This document shows, one piece after another, positions 23,301 through 38,300 of a DNA stretch of 64,000 nucleotides. The notes below the pieces were generated by a model. It was given only the letters and a program-made list of their open reading frames with translations, searched no databases and had not been told where the DNA came from. The stretch lies in contig JALDNG010000551.1 in NCBI GenBank assembly GCA_024349245.1, positions 62,001 through 126,000 on the forward strand, in the 5' to 3' direction. This stretch comes from Neodontobutis hainanensis (Eukaryota; Chordata; Actinopteri; Gobiiformes; Odontobutidae). The position numbers and the translations under genes were made by a program. Position 1 is the stretch's first letter, and each line of letters starts with the position of its first letter.

Positions 23301-26300
23301 TCCTCCTCTCGGTACTGGAGCTCTTGGATCTGAGAGGACAGCGCTGCACTGACTTCCTTCTCCCTGTCCACACATGGAGCACACATTTAACACGTCACCA
23401 GAGAAAACTAGATTAGAAATGGACTGAAATATAATAGATTTGCAAATGTGACAGACAATCGTAAACTATTGTTTTAGTCATAAATACTGTAACTCACTTA
23501 CTCGTGGTTCAAAACCAACTTAAATGAAGAAACAATGTGGAAAACAGAGGAGGTGACTGTTGTAACCTGCTGAGCATGTCCTGTGTGAGTCTTAGCTCCT
23601 GTAGAGTCTGGACTCGATCGTGGTCTCTGTCTCTGTTCTCTGTCTCCAGTTTGTCCACTGTAATCTCCAGGGCAGTCTTCTCCTTACTGAGACATAGCGC
23701 AGACTGCTCCAGCGTCTGCAGTAGAGGGTGACACGGGGTAAAACTTTAAACGCGCAGATATGTTTATGGTCCGGGACAGAACAGCACTGAAAAAGAGTGC
23801 GGGGTTCACAGAGACCGGTGGCTTTATCTGAGCCTGGAGATACTCAAGCAACAGTCTCCTCACTGTCAGCACTGCTCACATTTGGTTTCCCCGTCAGTTT
23901 TAATCCATAGCTACATATAAAACATTTGGGGAAAGACACCCCGGTGACGTCACTGTGTATAGTCTAGTGTTATTACGGTTCCCGGTCATAAACCACTCCC
24001 GCTTACATTTTTTTTCCTATCCTGTCTCAATCACGTTATTAATAGTGATTTTGTTTCCAGCACATAGGTGTTGTTTTAACTTCATTATTACTTATTTGCT
24101 AAAATTATTTTTGTCACTTATCATGAGGAAAATGTGTTTTTTGGCCTAACTGAACAGAGAAGTGACAAAGGGACTTGCTTACTCTAATTGGAATCAAATG
24201 AAGACAAGAGATGCAGCACTTTAAACGTCCTTGAAAACGGGCCACTTGACCAATCAACTATTATATAAGGAGTTTAGAAATAAGGTTACAATGCGGTTAA
24301 GAAGAACCAAAGCAAACTTTTATATAAATTTAATTGATAATAGGTGGTACTAAAAAACCTTGGCAAGCCATTGAAAAAAAAATTCACAGGACAAAAACCC
24401 TTTCAATGTCAGAAAATGGAAATTAATATAAACAAAAATCTGGAATACAATCCCCAAACAGTTGCAAATTATTTAAAATTTCTTTTTATAGAATCAGTGA
24501 AGGAACTTTGTAAGCATCCCAATTGCATTAATCATCAAGCATCTGGTCCCATCTTTGAAAATAATCCAAATGTTATGACGCTCAAAATGACCAATAAAAT
24601 TAAAGTAAACAAAATTTTAGAATCATTAACAAACTACAAAAGTAAAGACATTTGGGGACTTGACAATACAATTCTGAAAAAACATAAAGAGATTTTTATA
24701 ACTACTATTATTTATATGACAAATAAACCTATTGAGGAGAACATGTTCCCCGCTGCTTTTACAAATGCAGTTGTGAAGCCAGTTTCCAAGACTGTCAACA
24801 AACATGAAGTATGCAATTATGGACCTATCAACATACTTCCTGTTATCTCTAAGGTCATTGAGAAATTAATAACAGAACAGCTATCAGAACACCCAAACAG
24901 AAATAATCTGCAGCATATAATGCAATTTGGCTTTAGAAAAAAATCATTCTACTGAAACTACATGCTGGTATTTATTTGAAGTGGTAAAAGCTAAATTGGG
25001 CACTGTGTTTTTGGACCTTCGTAAGGCTTTTTGAGGATCGTGTACAGTGCGTGCGAGTTAACAGTAGGCTGTCTTCATCAAAAGCTTGTGACATAAGTGT
25101 TCCACAGGGTTCTGTTCCTGGGCCACTGCTGTTTACACTCTGTATTAACGACCTCCCTTCAGTGTGTGTCGAGGTAGATGTTCAGATGTATGCGGACGAT
25201 GCTATTATTTATGTGCATGGAAATGACGCTACAATTTTGGCTAAAAAAATTAACCAAGGTAATGAATAACATTGCAGATTGGCTCACCTCTGCTTCCCTT
25301 ACACTGTGAAGGTTCTCAGTCATCCAGGACATCTTTAAGAAAACGTTTGAGTAAAGGCATCTGGACTAAGTTTTTAAGGTGAAGACGTTTCGTCTCTAAT
25401 TCCAAGAGACTTTATCAATTCTGAGTTCAAGAGAGCTGAGCTTATACCTCTAGAGGGAGGAGTTTCCTCTGAAATCAAACATGATGGACCAGGTTGTTCT
25501 GTTCTCATCATCATTAGTCATGAAAAGGAAGTGTGGCTCCTGATGTGGGAGTCGTTAAGGCTCAGGAGAGTCTTTAGTGACACTGCTTCATTCAGATGCA
25601 GGGTCGTTAGTGTCATTGTTCTATTCAGGTGCTATGTTTGTTGTTCTAAGGTGAAGTTCTTTTGTTTTAGGTTTAAGAACACTGTTGTAAATACTAGGAA
25701 ACATGAATCTGAGGCCAACTTCTCTGTTCAACGAAGGCTTTTCCATTTTCACAAAAATGTCTTCCTCCACACCTCTCTCAAACAGTCTGGCCTCTCTGGA
25801 CAAAATTCGGACATTGCTGTCCTCAAAGGAATGTCCTTTGTCTTTGAGGTGGACTGCAGACTCAGGTCCTCCAGGATTGGTTCTTCTGTGCTGATACATC
25901 CTCTTGTGAAGCTGTTGTTTAGTTTCACCGACATCACTGCCACTGCACTCTTCACTGAACTGTATAAACTACATTACTCTGTTTGTGGGGATCTTGTCTT
26001 TAGGCTGGACCAGTTTTTGACGCAGAAGGATCCCTGGTTTAAAGTGGACTGGAATGTTGTGTGAATGGAGCAATGTCACCAACGACTCTCCTGAGCCTTA
26101 ATGACTCTCACATTTGGAGTCACACCTCCCTTTCATGGCTAACGACTGTGAGAACAGAACAACCTGGTCCATCAGGTTTGGTTTCAGGGGAAACTCCTCC
26201 ATCTAGAGATATAAGCTCAGTACCAGTTGAACTCAGAATTGATAAAGTCTCTTGGAATTAGAGATGAAACGTCTTCACCTTGAAAACTTAGTCCAGATGC

Positions 26301-29300
26301 TTTAACTAAAACCTTTTCTTCAATACTTTGAAATACAATATTTCAATTTTTAGACATATTCGACAAATGCTCACTTATGATGCAGCAAAAACTATATCTG
26401 GATGCAACGATTGTCTCTCATTTTAACTATTGTAGTTTCTGTTGGTCACAAACAAGTGAAGCAACATTAAAACCATTAAAAATCCCTTTATAACCACGCT
26501 GGAAATGTATTAGATAAAAAAAAATGAAGTCATCATAATTGCCAAATTTTTAGTTGGTTAAAAATGCTAAATTTTGAGAATCAAATTGTGTACTAAAATG
26601 TACGATTATTTTTTAAGATCCTAAATAACAGTGTACCTCCACCACTGAAGTGATTTGTACAGCTCTGCTCAGAACAGACTTCTAGGTCCACGAGTCGAAA
26701 TGACTGCAGATTACCAAAAAGAACCCACAGACCTTCTCGTTCAAAGCGGTTAATCAATGGAACAATTTCCCAGATACTCTGACCTCTGATGATGCATGAT
26801 ACATGCATTTTATTGTATCTTTATGTCTTATCTGTCCAGGGACTGCAGATGGAAATTAGCATTTGGTTAATTGGTATAAAGCAACTTTTTTTTTGTTAAA
26901 TTAATGTGTTTCCACATAGTGCCTGTCAAATAATAAACTAAACTAATTCAAAATTGAGGTCTGACCTGCAGTTGGTGGTTTGTCCTCTTGAAGGCACTCT
27001 CAGTTTCACTGATGATGCTGAGGAGAGAGGACAGGTCCAGAGCCAGGACACTCTCCAAGGACACAGGAAGTGACAGACTGCTAAGGAGCCGAGGCTATTA
27101 AAAAAGGCACAGTCAGAAAGTATTTTAGCATCATTTCTCTGGATCAGCAGCTCAGTTTGGACCAGACAAACACTAGGTCTGATCAGAGGCCCTTTCAAGC
27201 TCCTGAAATTTGCAGATAACACTACTGTCATTGGCCTTATTCAAAACGGTAACAAGTCTGCTTACAGACTGGAGGTTGATCAGCTGGCTGACTGGTGCAG
27301 TCATAACAACGTTGAGCTGAACACACTCAAAACAGTGGAGATGATAGTGGACTTCAGGAGAAACAGTCCACGACTCCCTCCATTCACCATCATGTACATC
27401 ACTATGGAAGGAGTAGAGTCATTCAGGTTCCTTTGCACTATCATCTCTCAGGACATTAATTGGGACAATTGCATTGACTCCATTGGGAAAAAAGAACAGC
27501 AGAGCCACAGGAGCTGCTGATTCAATTCTACTCTGCAGTCACCGAGTCTGTTTTATGCACTTCCATCACTGTCTGGTTTGGTTAAGCTACTAAATCAGAC
27601 ATTAGTAGACTACAACAAGCAGCCCGGACTGCTATTAGTTAGGAATGTTATTGGTTCTCCCCTGCCAACCCTTCAAGACCTGTACTCTTCCTGAGTGATA
27701 AAGATAGCGGGTAAAATTATCACATACTCCAGTCACCCTGGATACCACCTGTTTGAACTGTTAAGACGGCGACTCAGATCACTAGAACACCTAGGCACAG
27801 GAACAGTTTCTTCACACAGGCAATTTCCCTTTTGAACCATTAAATACCTTCCAAGACATATGCCTGTAAGTGCAATACTCCCACTGTTTAGTGGAATATC
27901 TTCTAAACTCAGGTGATATTTATATTTATTCACACTATTTATCAATTACTATTTATCATAATACTGTAAATATGTTCATAATCTGCAAATGTCTATTCCG
28001 ACTAAACCTAACTTATATCATTATTCCTTTTGAATTTTCATTTTTGTAGCTTTATTAGCTATTTGTATGTGTATGTGTGCCGGAAGGTTCAGCACCATGA
28101 AAAATTCCTTGTGTGTCAAGCACAGTTGGCCATAAAGTTCTTTCTGATTCTGAATTAGTTCAATGTCTATCCAGTTGCTCACAGAGGCAGTTATTATGTG
28201 CCTGCTGGTACCATCCCCTAACCTTGTACTTCCGCTGGATTGTTGCTCGGGTAAATCCACCGTGCCAAGCCAACCGCTAAAGCCAACTATGGGCTCACCA
28301 GCCTCGTGTGACCAATGATGTGGCATCACAAACAGGAAGAGGCAGGATTTTATTTTGACAAGTGTGACACGCATCCTCTTTTCCACTTTGTTATCAACAT
28401 GGCTACGCTGAAAGATGTTTGTGCTCTGTTTCCTACTGGCTTTGGCATTTTCCACTTATACCGGGGGTTGCGGGGGTAGCAGTCTAAGCAGAGACGCGCA
28501 GATTTCACCCTTCCCAGAAACCTCCTCCAGCTCTTCCGGAGGGGATACCAAGGTTTTCCCAGGCCAGCTGAGAGACCCTCCAGCATGTCCTAGAACTTCT
28601 CACCATCCGGCCTCCTCCTAAATTATTTATTTTTGATTGCATCTACTTATACTGATTAGCAGATTGATGTTATTCATATGTTAACTAAAGTAAGTGAACT
28701 GATTCTAAAGTCCGTTCCTGGTACACCAGAATTAGGGGGTTGATTATTTAATATGGATTAAGCTATACTTGTGAACTACTGTGTTGGGTACTTAGGATAA
28801 CCATGTGAATCACACAGAGCCTGGCCTGATGACTGGACGACTAGACTCACCAGTTTGAGCAGAGCCTGACTCACTGAATGGAGTTTAGACTCAGACTCTC
28901 GGAGGTTCTCAGTCTCCTGTCTTTCCTTGGACAGAGAGCAGGACAGCTCCTGGAGCCTATGCAGTGAACAGAATGGAGCAGCAGAAACCAAGTCAGAAGA
29001 GAAGTTCAAAATAAATATGCTTGAGGTAAAAGTAAATATGAGGCATTTATACTCATGCAACTAGAAAATGGCTGACATGGAAATGGCTTTCTAATAAAGT
29101 CTTCTCTGAGATCATCAGTCTGCAGAGTTCCTACAAGAGGCCTTATGCTCCCACGATTTTTAAATAGATATGTTTTAAAAATGAGTCTTAGGTCAAATCT
29201 CATTTTGGCCCTTTGACCATATTCTTACAAAAGCACAGAGATGTTTACTTACTCCTCCTTAAGCTGCAAAATTTTAGAAATCTGCCCGTCTTCTTCATTA

Positions 29301-32300
29301 TCTAGTTCTTCTAAGTGGAAGGTTCCAAGAGAGAAAGAGGAGACAAGGGCAGGAGACATAGGGTGGTTGGGAGGTAAGGGAGGAGATGAGGAGACATGAG
29401 GCTCACAAGAAACTGGAGCCATTGTGGAGGACAGAGGAGGAGGAGACAGAGGACTGTGAGGAGAAAAGCTAGGAGGGATAGGGGATAAAGGAGGAGACGA
29501 GGGGGCAAAGGGTGAAGAGGAGGGAGCAAGAGGTTTAGAGGTTGGTTTTGTCAATGTGAAGCGCAGGGAGCTGCAGCTGGAGAGCAGAGACGTGGAAAGA
29601 CGAGAGAAGTCGGCTCGCAGCTGCCACAGGTCTCTGAGGACGGACAGAGAGTGCATCATTCAGACAGACAGTCACCAACATCAGGAATAAAGCCCAGTGA
29701 CAGTACCTCTAATGTCCACCAGAGGCTCCCTTTAATACCTAGTTGCTTTTAGTTCTTTTTTTGTTTTAAGATAATTTCTACATCCATATCCTGAACATTT
29801 ACATTTAGTGATTTAGCAGACGCTTTTATCCAAAATGACTTACAAGTGAGAAAAACAATGGAAGCAATTTTAACAACACAAGGTAACAAAAAGCAAAAGT
29901 GCACCAAAAACTAGTCAGTTTATTTATTTATTTCTTAAGAAAAGGAATAGATAGATAGGAAGTAGAATTTAGTGTTTGTCAGTTGTTGATGGACGAAATG
30001 TGTTTTCAGGTGTTTTTTTAAAGATAGCTACCAACAAATATGCTGATTTAGTGGAACAGATCCAGAGAAAGTATGTGAGAAAGATTTTTTTCCTTTTTAG
30101 GATGATACCACAAGACGTTGTTCATTTGCAGAGCGCAATGATCTGGTAGGAACATAGGTCTGTATTAGTGAGTGAAGATATGAGGGGGCGGAGAAATTTT
30201 GGGCCGAAAATGGCCCAAAAGTGCATTTTCGGTTTTCGCGCGTAAGACTTCTATCACCCAAACAATACGGCCGAAGCGACCGGCACGTGCTTGTCTAAAG
30301 CAACATGGACGCAGTGGAACAACACTTTTACATGTTGCAAAAGCGAGTCTTTGCTGCATATAGCGCAGACCACGAGCTCCCCGTGACATTCACTTCACAG
30401 CAGTGGGTCTTAATAGAGAACATTCTCTCTCTTCTTGCCCCCTTTGAGCAGCTAACTAAAGAGATCAGCTCCTCTGATGCATATGTAGCTGACGTTATTT
30501 CTTTAATCGCAGCACTAAAGAGTCTCCTGAGCAAAGAGGTTGAGACAAACCACAGAGTGAAAACAATAAAAAGTACACTCTTAGAGTCTGTCAGCACACG
30601 TTTCATTGCGATTTCTGAGCTCTATTCGGATCCTCTGCACTTCATCGCGACTGTACTTGATCCGCATTATAAAGACCAAGCCTAATTGGATGTGGAAATA
30701 AAGCAGCGCTAGATGAGAGCCATGCACACTCTTGTCTGATATGTTCAGTGAAATCCTGAAGTGACAGCCTCAAATAATAATAATTGTTAGACTAATCTGT
30801 TCTTATTCTACTGTACGTATATGTGACTGTATATTTGTTTTTTTCTGCTAGATTTTTTTTATTTTGATATATTTTATTTATGCACTGGCACTATTTAAAT
30901 AAACTCTAAAATCTTTCTCAAATGTCAGGCAGATGACAAGCTCAACCTCAACAGCTAGTTATCTGTCTGAAGTCCCCATCCCCAGAAATGATAACCCTCT
31001 TGCCTACAAGTTTAATGTTTTAATTTTGATTTATTTTTTATTTATAGCGCTTTACCAGTAGGCCCTCAAAGCGCTTTTTAAATGCACTTGACCTAAATGC
31101 ACTTTGTTTTTATAAAAGATAAAGTACTTTTAAAATCTTTCAGCAGGCCAGTAGGCCTGTACATTACATTTTACATTTATTCATTTAGCTGACGCTTTTA
31201 TCCAAAGCGACTTACCAGTGTTACAGCCACTGGAGGCAAGGTTGGTTGTGTCTTGCCCAAGGACACTACAACAGTATGAACAGTGAACTTTGTAATCAGA
31301 TGAATTTAAATATGGGTCTTAAATTTGAATTGCGCAGAGCAAGTTTATAAAGATAATACAAAATTATAGATATTTGGGCCATCAGCTCAAACATAAAATA
31401 ATGTTACCAGAACCTGAGAAAAGAAAAGAAACAATTATGTATTTCTCTGGTTTGGTTTTGTTGGAGAAAGTGGATTCAAAACAACCACTGTTTGGATTCA
31501 CGAAGAATGTTTCAACACAAGTTAACATTCTAGGCCAGTCAAGGTAATGGGGGCTTCACTGCACCCTCCCCTTTTGCTCACGTCCGGAGCAAAAAATGTT
31601 TTGGTTTGGTTTTTTTTTCTGCTGTTTTTGGAGTTTTAGCTCCAGTCAGTGTGAGAGCCTTTACAGTTACAAACCTTTTAATGTTGAGAAATGCTGAGGT
31701 AGAAATGTCAGTGACAGAAACATATTGCACTGAACTAATGTGTTAAATAAAGTTTATAATATTTAATTAGGAAAACTGTCAGACATTCTGACAGGTCTGT
31801 GGAAACAAATATAGTCTACATTTTAGTTTGCTTGAATTTTTTTCTCTTGCTTTTTTGTTTATTAATACCATGTGTTTACACTGGTACGACCATAATGTTT
31901 TTTTTTAGATTTAGTAAATTAAACAACAAAATATTGTCTGAGTTATTAGAAAAACTAAAGACAGTTGAGAATAAATAACAATGCAATGGTACTTTATAAT
32001 AAAGGTATAATACCCAACACTAAACTAGATGCCAACAAGAAAACTGCAATGTAAATTTGTAATCTGGGAACTGAAAACATATCTATATGTTAAAACAGTT
32101 AAAACTGTCAAACAATTTGGAGGATTGGAGAGGTGGTTTATTTAAAACATTTAAGTTAAAGTCTTTAACTGTAAAAATGGTTAAAGTTCAAGAGCATATG
32201 CCAAAGTGATCGCTGGGTTTTAATCACTGCTTGAAGTGATTGTTAAAAGTTTTGATTCATTTATTCATTTACTACCACTTTGTCCCATTAGGGGTCGCAG

Positions 32301-35300
32301 GTGACAGGAGCCTATCCCAGCAGCTTTGGGCCTGAGGCGGGGTACACCCTGGACAGTGGCCAGTTATTCGCAGGGCTAACATTTAGAGACAGACAGAGAC
32401 AAATAACCATTCACTCTCACATTCATTCACTAGGGACACTTTAGAGTTGCCAACTGATCTATACATACATGTCTTTGGACGGTGGGAGGAAGCCGGATAG
32501 AACCCACAGTAACATGTTGAGGACATGCAGACCCCTCACAGAAAGACCGGAGTCGGCCGAGAATGTTTGAGTTGGCCGGGTTTTGAACTCACAACCTTCT
32601 TGCTGTGAGGCAGAAGTGCTAACCACTCTGCCACGTGCACCCCTTTATTGCTTATTATTGCCTATTGTGAGAACTATGGAGACTAACACAATAGTCTGTC
32701 CTTTTGAGCAGGAATGAAAAATGTTACGTTTAGTATTGCTTTAAAGGAACAATAATGACTATTACAATTTTGGTGAATCAGAATAAACAAAGAGAGTCAC
32801 GTTAATATGAATTTAAACTTGATGGTTTTAGTTTCTGGTTAACATTGAGGAAAGGGAATTCTTTATGTAGAGTCTGAATGCAAATTTTGTGGAAACGTGA
32901 AAATAGGAATGAATAAAACATTTCAAATATGATGCGGTTGAAATTAATAAAAAAGTGGTTTGTTTATTGAACACCTGGTGTTAAAACTGAGTTTTACAGA
33001 GACAGTATGGAACAAATCTATAATGAACAAAACCCTAAAGAATTTTGTGTCCCGTGTAGGAGTTTTAAAAGTACACAGAGATTGTTGTTTAAAAGGAAAG
33101 ACTGTACTTACACTTAGAGAGGTTGGTTTCTGCATGTATTGTTATTGTGTTTTTTGGGGCGCGGGAAGAGCCTTTGTTGCTCTAATGTCTCTATACTAAA
33201 TGCTGCCTTTTACAGATGATTGAATTCTCTTTTACAGAAAAAAGAAGTGTATATTGCCCAAGAGCTAAATTAATATCATAGATTATACTACGACTAAAAC
33301 AGGGCTAAACAGGTCTAAACTAGGGCTAAAAGTATGAATGTCTAAACACAGTTTGTTATATATATCTTTGTTTGGACAATTTGGGATGATTTGGTCACAG
33401 TCTCAAAGTCTATAAAATAGAATATTGCAATAAAAGTCAGTCTTTGCAATACAGATATTGTGAACAATAATAACAATAAATTTGTAATATATTCTGATGC
33501 CCTAGATTTCACATCTCTGTTCCGTTTATTTGGAGAGTTTTGTCCTCTGTTATTGCCATAGCGGGCCCTGCCTAGCGTGTGCTGGAGTGCTACCTGTCGC
33601 AGGCCGTCTTGACAGAGTGACATTGGCGTTTCAGAACAACCACAGCCCTCCACAACAACAGGAGAGACGCCTGCTGCTGGCCCCTGATAGCGCTGCCACT
33701 CTAGGACACAAACAAGGAAACTAGGAAGTAAGGAGAGGAAACAAGGATAGGAAACCGATTGAATACCACTTGAATAAGTACTACAAACCTCTCTCTCCAA
33801 CTGCCAATCAGCCTCCTTTTGCTCCGCCTTCTCCACTGCTCTGGTCCAATCGGCTGTGAGTTTCTTGAGGTCCTCCCTCAGCGTGGCATTGCTGAGCTCC
33901 AACTGGCTAAGCTGTTCTCTAAGAAGAGCATTAGTGTTGGCCAAAGCTCCAGACCTGAAACAGACACACAGTGATTGTAGGGACCACCCCTTCAGTCAAC
34001 CCCAGGGCTCCTTTCATTATGAGTCCAGCAGCTAACCTATGTCACAGAGGGCCAGCACCAGAGAATAAAAATCACCCTTAAAAAGTAGTGTTATAATAAT
34101 TTTTCAATTTTCTATTGTTTCTATTGTTTATGTTATTGGGTGCTCATAGTAGTTTCATGTTCTTAATGCTAATCCAAGCAGGAACTAGACATGACTAGAC
34201 GTAGACTTGTCACGGGACTTCTGCACCTGGATCCTGTCCTGGGAAGTGTGTGAAAGATACGCTTCCTACAGCTTTCACTGCAATGATATAAAATCTAATG
34301 TATTGTTTACTTCACTAAGCAAAAACCTCATTCTGTATCCCTTGTTACATGTTTGTGCTTTTGCTTCATTCTTGCAAGAATTAAATCTGGCCATTGCTTT
34401 TTTTAAATTATACTATGTCCCCGTGTCTCTCTGAATAATATAAGGATAAAGAATTCTTATAAAAGTAGTCAAGCTGAAGAACATTCTGTCATTCAGACAC
34501 TAACCTTTGCTGTTCCTCTTCCAGCCTGATGAGGGCTATTTCCAGAGAATCACTCTGTTCATCTCTGATCCTCTGCTATAAGGCACACCACAAATATCAC
34601 TGTCATGGTGAGTTACAGATTTAAATTCAAACCAAAGACAGTATATACTATGGACAACTTCCGACCATTGGTCCCTATTCACGATATTGACAGGGCAATA
34701 AAATGGAGGTTACATCCGGGCTTTTCCGCTTTTACTGGATAGAAAAACAATATTTTTCAGATAGCATAAACGGACGTATCAATCAAAAATGCACCCTACC
34801 CCCCTATTGTTTTTGCTCAAGTTATCTTTTGTACCAGGCTGTAAACATAATTTTTACACTTGTAAAGTTGCCATTGGATTTCTCCTTATGTTTCCGCTTT
34901 TGGAGCCTGCCCTCTGGTGGACGGCGGTATATTGCCGTTTATCACTGTATGATGGCGCCCTTACTCGAGGATGTTTTAAGGGGTTCCATGAGAGAGGCTT
35001 GATTCAAACATTTATCTAAAAGCTCAAACAAGCAATTATTTGACAATTCTGTTGTTAATTGCTGCAGGACTTTTCGCCAAAGAAATGTAAAGGGGTAGTT
35101 AAATTTCTCTACTAATCAAATGGCTTTTAATTAATCTTTTTAGGAACATTTTTGTGCAAAAATATTGTTGGTATCCACCAGTTCATCCATCCATTCAGTG
35201 CCATTTCTCAGTAAAACCAAACATAAGCTAAGCAGTTGAAAGCTTACCTGCTACACTACCTGAGCTCCATAGCATGATAACAAGGTGCCACTTAAAATAT

Positions 35301-38300
35301 GTTTTTGTTGAGAATAGTGCAGCAGTTATTGATTATTTTAGTAATCAAGTAATCTATCGAATGTTTGTGGTTTGAATAATTGAGTATTTGGATAAAAAGC
35401 GTAATTGCATATTTATAAAAAGTTAGCAACATAGTTTAAATAATCAGATATAACACTTAAGATTTTCCGTTTGAAATAACATTAACAAGTATTTATTATT
35501 GCTTTCCCTTGCTCTAAACACAAATCAGATTGACAGTACAGTATTGATGTCACGTGATTTAAAGCATCAAAAGTGTGTGACATTTAATGTGTTAGCTAAA
35601 TTGTTGATTTAAAACTTGGGTTTCTGGAGGATGAGGTGCAGATGTGAAAGTTGGGAGCAATTTGTTCATACAACCAGAGCACACGAATACAATCGGCGCA
35701 CGGTGCTTCTCAGTGGATGTGTTAAAGTGGCTTTAGCTGCCAGACATGTAAGGACTTGCCCGCTCATCGAGGTAACTTAAAAATATTTGAAGCATTTTTC
35801 TAATCGAAAAATTCAATTTATTTGATGAATTGTTTTAGCCCTAGTTGAGAATGAATTATTGGACCTTAATGTAATTAGCATACATTTTAACGTATGATGG
35901 AACGTCTGATGGAAGGAGACAGGGTTGTATCAGTTATAAAAACAGGGCAGTGCAGAGTGAGACCTTGGTGCTGATAAGCTGAGAGTGTTCCACCTGGACT
36001 TGGTTCTCCAGTAGCTGGACTCGGCCGCGGTACTCCATGACCTAATGAACACAGAACACAGACCAGAGCTGGCCCAGCACATCCAAAACTTTTTCTCATC
36101 TCTTTAGTACAAGGTTTTCTTGAAAAGGAAGAAACATTGGTTGCTATGTTGCGATAACAACTGAGCCCTCTGATTGGTTAGCTCATAAGTATAATAAGGC
36201 AAACCTTTGAGGTAGAGAGGGGGTATCATTAACTGATGCTGCCTGGGACAGACCTTATTCTGGAGTCGGTGTATGAGTAGGGCCTGTCGAGCCTCTCTCT
36301 CCCGGGACTCCCTTATCTTCCTCCTCCAGCCCCTCTGCTCCTCGTCCAGATCAGGGCCAGGAGAGACCGCCTGGACCAACTGCAGCAACAGATACAAAAC
36401 ATTATGGTCATACATCTGCTCACAGTCACTGAAGCTAAAATACATGTAGTAATCCAGTCGAGTCCTCATGGAATTCATCCTTTTCACGGATTAACAATTT
36501 ATGCTTTACAGACCGTTAAAAACTGTTTGTTTAAACTGAGGAAGCCTGGAGAAGATCGGATTAACATCTGCATTCTAAAACATTTACAGATGGCCAGTGT
36601 TTGTTAAAGCCAGGAAACTAGGAGTAAACGTAATCAATGACTTTGTTTTGTTTCACATCGGGACTTGAGCTGGTTTGATCAGGTAGCAGATCAAAGGGTA
36701 ATCCCTAACGAGAACAGACTCACGGGTACCAGGACAACAATATCAACACAGAACTGTCAGACAATCATAATTCTTCCAGATACAGATGTGTATTGAAATT
36801 TCCCAAAGATCTTCCCTCCTTAGTCGTAAAGAGGCAAAAATGTCTTTGATCAGTCTCCTAGAATGATCAAATGCCGCCCTCTGGTGGTCAAATGGACTAA
36901 TGACTTTGACTTCTCATGAAAGGACAATTTCTTGTTTATTCCATTAAAAAGAAAGTGTATTAAAGTCAAAGTTATTAAATGTGTTAGCATTTCCTACTGT
37001 CCTCCCCAGAGGTTAAGTTTTAACCAAGATAAAATGACTTTCACTCCTTTTCTTACAGCAGCTTAATAACGTGTCAATGTGTGTATTGTTCTACAGGCTT
37101 AAATATGCATTTCTGTATAAATTCTACAGTATCAATTTGATGTGTGTTTATAGGTGCTGAGAAATTAATAATGATGGAAAATGTGGAAGAGATAAAAAAG
37201 TTTAAAACCTTTAAACTTTCAATCCAAAAATTCCTTTGTTGAAAACCACGTTGAACACGCCCCCCAGTCTAAAGTTTAAGAACCCATGACCAACAATGCT
37301 CGCTCTCTTGTTCCTCTTGTATCGCCTTTCTGGACATCTGTTCGCTTTTCTTTTTAACCTTTGTGGCAATAGCTTTTATATTTTTCTACACGTGGCACCT
37401 CGTGCTAAAACGTGAATTTTTCATCTCTACAATCTACGCGTATTGCTTTGTTTGATTTGTTTTAATAAGTTTTGACTAGTTTAAGGGGCCGTCCACACGG
37501 AGACGCGTATCACTGTATATGTACACATTTTTTATCGTATTGGCGTTTCGTCCACACGGATCCGGCATTTTGGGAGATTGAATCCGCTATTTTTTGAAAC
37601 CGGGTCCTAAAGTGGATAAATCTGAAAACGATACCCTTGCGGTTTCGTGTGTACAGCCAATCCGTATATTTTGTGAAAAGATGATGTCATCGCATCACGT
37701 GTCGGCTGCGTAACACGTAACAGCAACAACAATAATGGCGGACTACATGATTGTGTTCGCTGCAGAAGCTACTAAGCCTACTAGCTTTATTACAGCAAAA
37801 TCTATTGCTTCTATGCAATTGTGGTGAGCAAAAAGCAATAATGGACAACACCATACGCCACAAGGTGCAAGGTTATGCGCATGCTCAAAGTCTTCTTCTC
37901 CGTGTATAGTGTCTATTTGTGGCAGAATTACAGCTCCCCGTACTGGTCTGGCATATATAGTCTGGCATATATACTACACCGTTTTCAGGTGGCTTCAGTG
38001 GTTTCGTGATATTGCTTACGACGCCGCCGTGTTTACGGAATTTTTTTTTAGAACGAGAAAAAAAAAAGATCGGATAGGGAATGCACTGGCTTCGTGTGGA
38101 CTAGGCCTAAGAGTGCCTCCCGTCATAACCGTTCAACGGAAGTTATTTTGGTCCTTTATTTTGTAAAGACTTTGTGCCTGATCACGAGTTAGCTTGATCA
38201 AACAAGCGCACTCAGAAGCAAGAACCTTGAGCCTAAGAAAAGCAGCTCCAAGACCTTTTCAGATTTCCAGTGATTTGTTTAAAAGACTTTAATCTCACCC

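Noticed and set aside
25531..26064. 177-codon plus-strand open frame
   Set aside because: It is the opposite strand of the Penelope GIY-YIG fragment; no motif of its own.
28021..28455. 144-codon minus-strand frame
   Set aside because: It runs antisense across the Rex1-like LINE 3' end and its flank, shows no domain and has no splice or promoter context.
33342..33593. Continuation of the frame beyond exons 33789-33954 and 33594-33700
   Set aside because: Intron read-through; canonical donors at both exons restore phase without it.
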